Origin: Syntrophomonadaceae bacterium
Lineage (GTDB): Bacteria; Bacillota; Syntrophomonadia; Syntrophomonadales; Syntrophomonadaceae
NCBI GenBank assembly: GCA_028683995.1
Contig: JAQUGU010000016.1
Span: 1-14,459 of the forward strand
Length of the DNA stretch: 14,459 nucleotides
Direction of reading: 5' to 3'
Positions within the stretch are counted from its first letter, which is position 1, and every line of letters starts with the position of its first letter. Positions 13,029-14,459 of the stretch are shown here, piece by piece. The notes below the pieces were generated by a model, which saw nothing but the letters and a program-made list of their open reading frames with translations, ran no database searches and was not told the origin of the DNA. Both the position numbers and the translations under genes were made by a program.

Positions 13029-14183
13029 TTATTTAAATTCGAATGAACGAGTACCGATGTAGGTTCGGTCTACCAGGCAATTTACTTTAATATTAGCTCT
13101 GGTTTGCGGGTATAATTCCGACCAGTGGTACTGTAATTTCTCCCATTCTGCAGGATAATGACGATATAAGGTTCGCCCCCAGCCCAGGATATCGCTATTT
13201 AAGCTCTGTGATTTATCGATACAGGCTTGAATTTCCTGTTTTATTTGGCGGGCAGCAACAGACTCCAGATTTGATCTTTGTTCTATTCCCACCAGTTCAG
13301 CAGTACCTGTTTGTTCATAGAAATTAACGGCTGTCTCAATTTGTATATCCATTACCAGAGAGCCATCCTGCAGGCGGGGTGTCTGTTTAGTCTTAAAATT
13401 AACCACTTCGAATACTACTCTTCCCTTTCCTCCGGGCATTTCCACTCCCAGTAACCCTCCCATCTTTTTTCCCGGATTAAGCCAGCGATAACCCCGGCTC
13501 TCCTTTTCATTTAAAAAACCCACCATGCGGCGGTCTTTAAACACCGCAGTTCCCTGCAGTTTTAGGTCTTGTCCCCCATCAATTGCAGTTACAGTCACGA
13601 TAGGTAAAACCGGGTCTACGCCCGGAGTAGCCAGTTTGAAAAAGAATTCGGCAATGGAAACCGGGACATAAATCCCCAAAGAAGTTTCTTGAAAGCGCAG
13701 CAGTTGCTCCATACAGCGTAAAGAACACCCGGTTAAGGGATCATTTACGGAAAAAAGTTCTTCCAGGGGCAGGTTATGGGCTATAAGCATGTCGGAATCC
13801 ATACGGACATTACGGTTACGCATCAAAAAATCGGCGATAAGAGCCATATCATTACGGGCCAGATTTTCTCCAATAACCAGGGTGCTGGCATGGGGCCATA
13901 GTGGGATACGGGGCAGGTAAAGGGTAATATTGCGGGCGGCTTCAGTAATGGTCCGGCCATCTGAGGTCAATACCAGGTTCTTAATTTTAACTGCCCCTTC
14001 TTTTTTGCTAGAAGCTGTTTCCAACTGTATGGCAAAATGCATTTGGCCGTTTTCTTGCAAATCAGCTCCCAGGCCGGCTACTATTGCAGTATTATTTATT
14101 TCCACCAGACTCCAGCAACCACAGCAGCTTAAAAGCATAGTAAAAAGGATAATAATTGCAGTCAGGCGCTTAACCACAGTCAC
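13029..14183 (-). CDS. gerAC: GerAC-type spore germination lipoprotein
   Basis: The C subunit of a GerA-type receptor, a lipoprotein on the outer face of the spore inner membrane. The 384-residue protein has a signal peptide with two basic residues and a hydrophobic stretch (7-19), then CCGCWSLVEIN. Cys23 in GCW is the family's expected lipid-bearing Cys. LVEINNTAIVAGLGAD continues the conserved N-terminal motif, and the three-domain GerAC body follows, with FFFKLATPGVDPVLP-like and GTAVFKDRRMVGFLN segments. The start is GTG at 14183, overlapping the preceding small gene by 14 bases and implying translational coupling. A second GTG two codons later (14177) is better spaced from GGTGGGG and may be the true start. 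Confidence 0.93.
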   Translation of the reverse strand: MTVVKRLTAIIILFTMLLSCCGCWSLVEINNTAIVAGLGADLQENGQMHFAIQLETASSKKEGAVKIKNLVLTSDGRTITEAARNITLYLPRIPLWPHASTLVIGENLARNDMALIADFLMRNRNVRMDSDMLIAHNLPLEELFSVNDPLTGCSLRCMEQLLRFQETSLGIYVPVSIAEFFFKLATPGVDPVLPIVTVTAIDGGQDLKLQGTAVFKDRRMVGFLNEKESRGYRWLNPGKKMGGLLGVEMPGGKGRVVFEVVNFKTKQTPRLQDGSLVMDIQIETAVNFYEQTGTAELVGIEQRSNLESVAARQIKQEIQACIDKSQSLNSDILGWGRTLYRHYPAEWEKLQYHWSELYPQTRANIKVNCLVDRTYIGTRSFEFK

Positions 14184-14412
14184 ACCCCACCAGCATGGTA
14201 ATCGGTTTAAGGGGTAAATAGCTTAGTTTGCTTAAGGTAATTGTGAATGGGTTATAAATTACCCATCCATAATACTGGGCCAGTCCCAGATAAACCCCCA
14301 CTATATAAAAACCTGCAAAAACCAGCAGACCCCGGTAATGCCGCTGGCGTACCAGAGCCGGTACTTCCAGAGCTACAATTACAATAAATATCAATATCAA
14401 AATCGCCAGCAT
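14170..14412 (-). CDS. Small two-helix membrane protein, GerA-operon D-type subunit (first copy)
   Basis: An 80-residue protein with a hydrophobic N-terminal helix (about 2-18), the linker EVPALVRQRHYRG (16-28) and a second helix (about 29-47), followed by a mainly hydrophobic tail ending CDCG. It is a diverged homologue of the 12755-13006 product and fits the D-type subunits of germination receptor operons. AGGAGGTG (14420-14427 on the plus-strand numbering) is seven bases before the ATG, a strong ribosome site. Its 3' end overlaps the gerAC start. It is the first ger gene in the window; gerAA would be expected further right, outside the window. Confidence 0.72.
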   Translation of the reverse strand: MLAILILIFIVIVALEVPALVRQRHYRGLLVFAGFYIVGVYLGLAQYYGWVIYNPFTITLSKLSYLPLKPITMLVGCDCG

Positions 14413-14459
14413 ATTCCAGCACCTCCTCGTATTAAAAAAGTAACCTTATAACTTCTTAC

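Noticed and set aside
14413..14459. 3' end of gerAA at the right edge
   Set aside because: The 47 bases contain a ribosome site and several stops, but too little coding sequence to assign any frame to GerAA.

Overview
The window reads as a chromosomal segment of an endospore-forming member of the Clostridia. Gene content and base usage look like Syntrophomonas or a close relative, but that placement is recall-based inference. The strongest support for a spore-former is the presence of spoIIR, a fin homologue and a GerA-type germination receptor operon. No tRNA, rRNA, CRISPR array or intact transposase was found.

Layout, plus strand (156-11445): spoIIR with its own terminator; ispE overlapping a GntR/FCD regulator, followed by a MobA-like nucleotidyltransferase; a 441-base gap holding a 41-codon response-regulator remnant on the minus strand; then glmU, prs, rplY (ctc), pth, a 54-residue fin homologue, and mfd. 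The order ispE - regulator - glmU - prs - ctc - pth - fin - mfd matches the Bacillus subtilis ispE-purR-yabJ-spoVG-glmU-prs-ctc-spoVC-fin-mfd neighbourhood. Here a GntR protein sits in the purR position, and yabJ and spoVG are absent.

Layout, minus strand (14412-11455): a convergent GerA-type receptor operon, transcribed right to left. It encodes a small two-helix 'D' protein, a GerAC lipoprotein, a second D-like protein and a GerAB transporter-like subunit. The A subunit is not in the window and would be expected just beyond the right edge.

The genes supply isoprenoid precursors (IspE), UDP-GlcNAc for the wall (GlmU), PRPP (Prs), translation upkeep (L25, Pth), transcription-coupled repair (Mfd) and spore biology. 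SpoIIR and Fin both belong to the forespore sigma-F stage in B. subtilis: SpoIIR is a sigma-F product that triggers sigma-E, and Fin antagonises sigma-F.

The least expected content is between genes. Two dispersed repeat families occupy nearly every intergenic gap longer than about 100 bases, except those before ispE. Family R1 (near 1, 5218, 8150 and 12623) is a 7-bp tandem array of CTYRCCC units ending in CTCACTC-TA, joined to a conserved body with AAACTTTGT. The 8150 copy lacks the array. Family R2 (near 3630, 7090 and 7801) is an AT-rich element of about 65-100 bp around a GAAATGC-NNN-GCATTTC hairpin; one copy is bounded by perfect 13-bp inverted repeats. Both look like non-autonomous, MITE-like elements. 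The longest heptad array lies inside the ger operon and forms a G-quadruplex motif on the sense strand.
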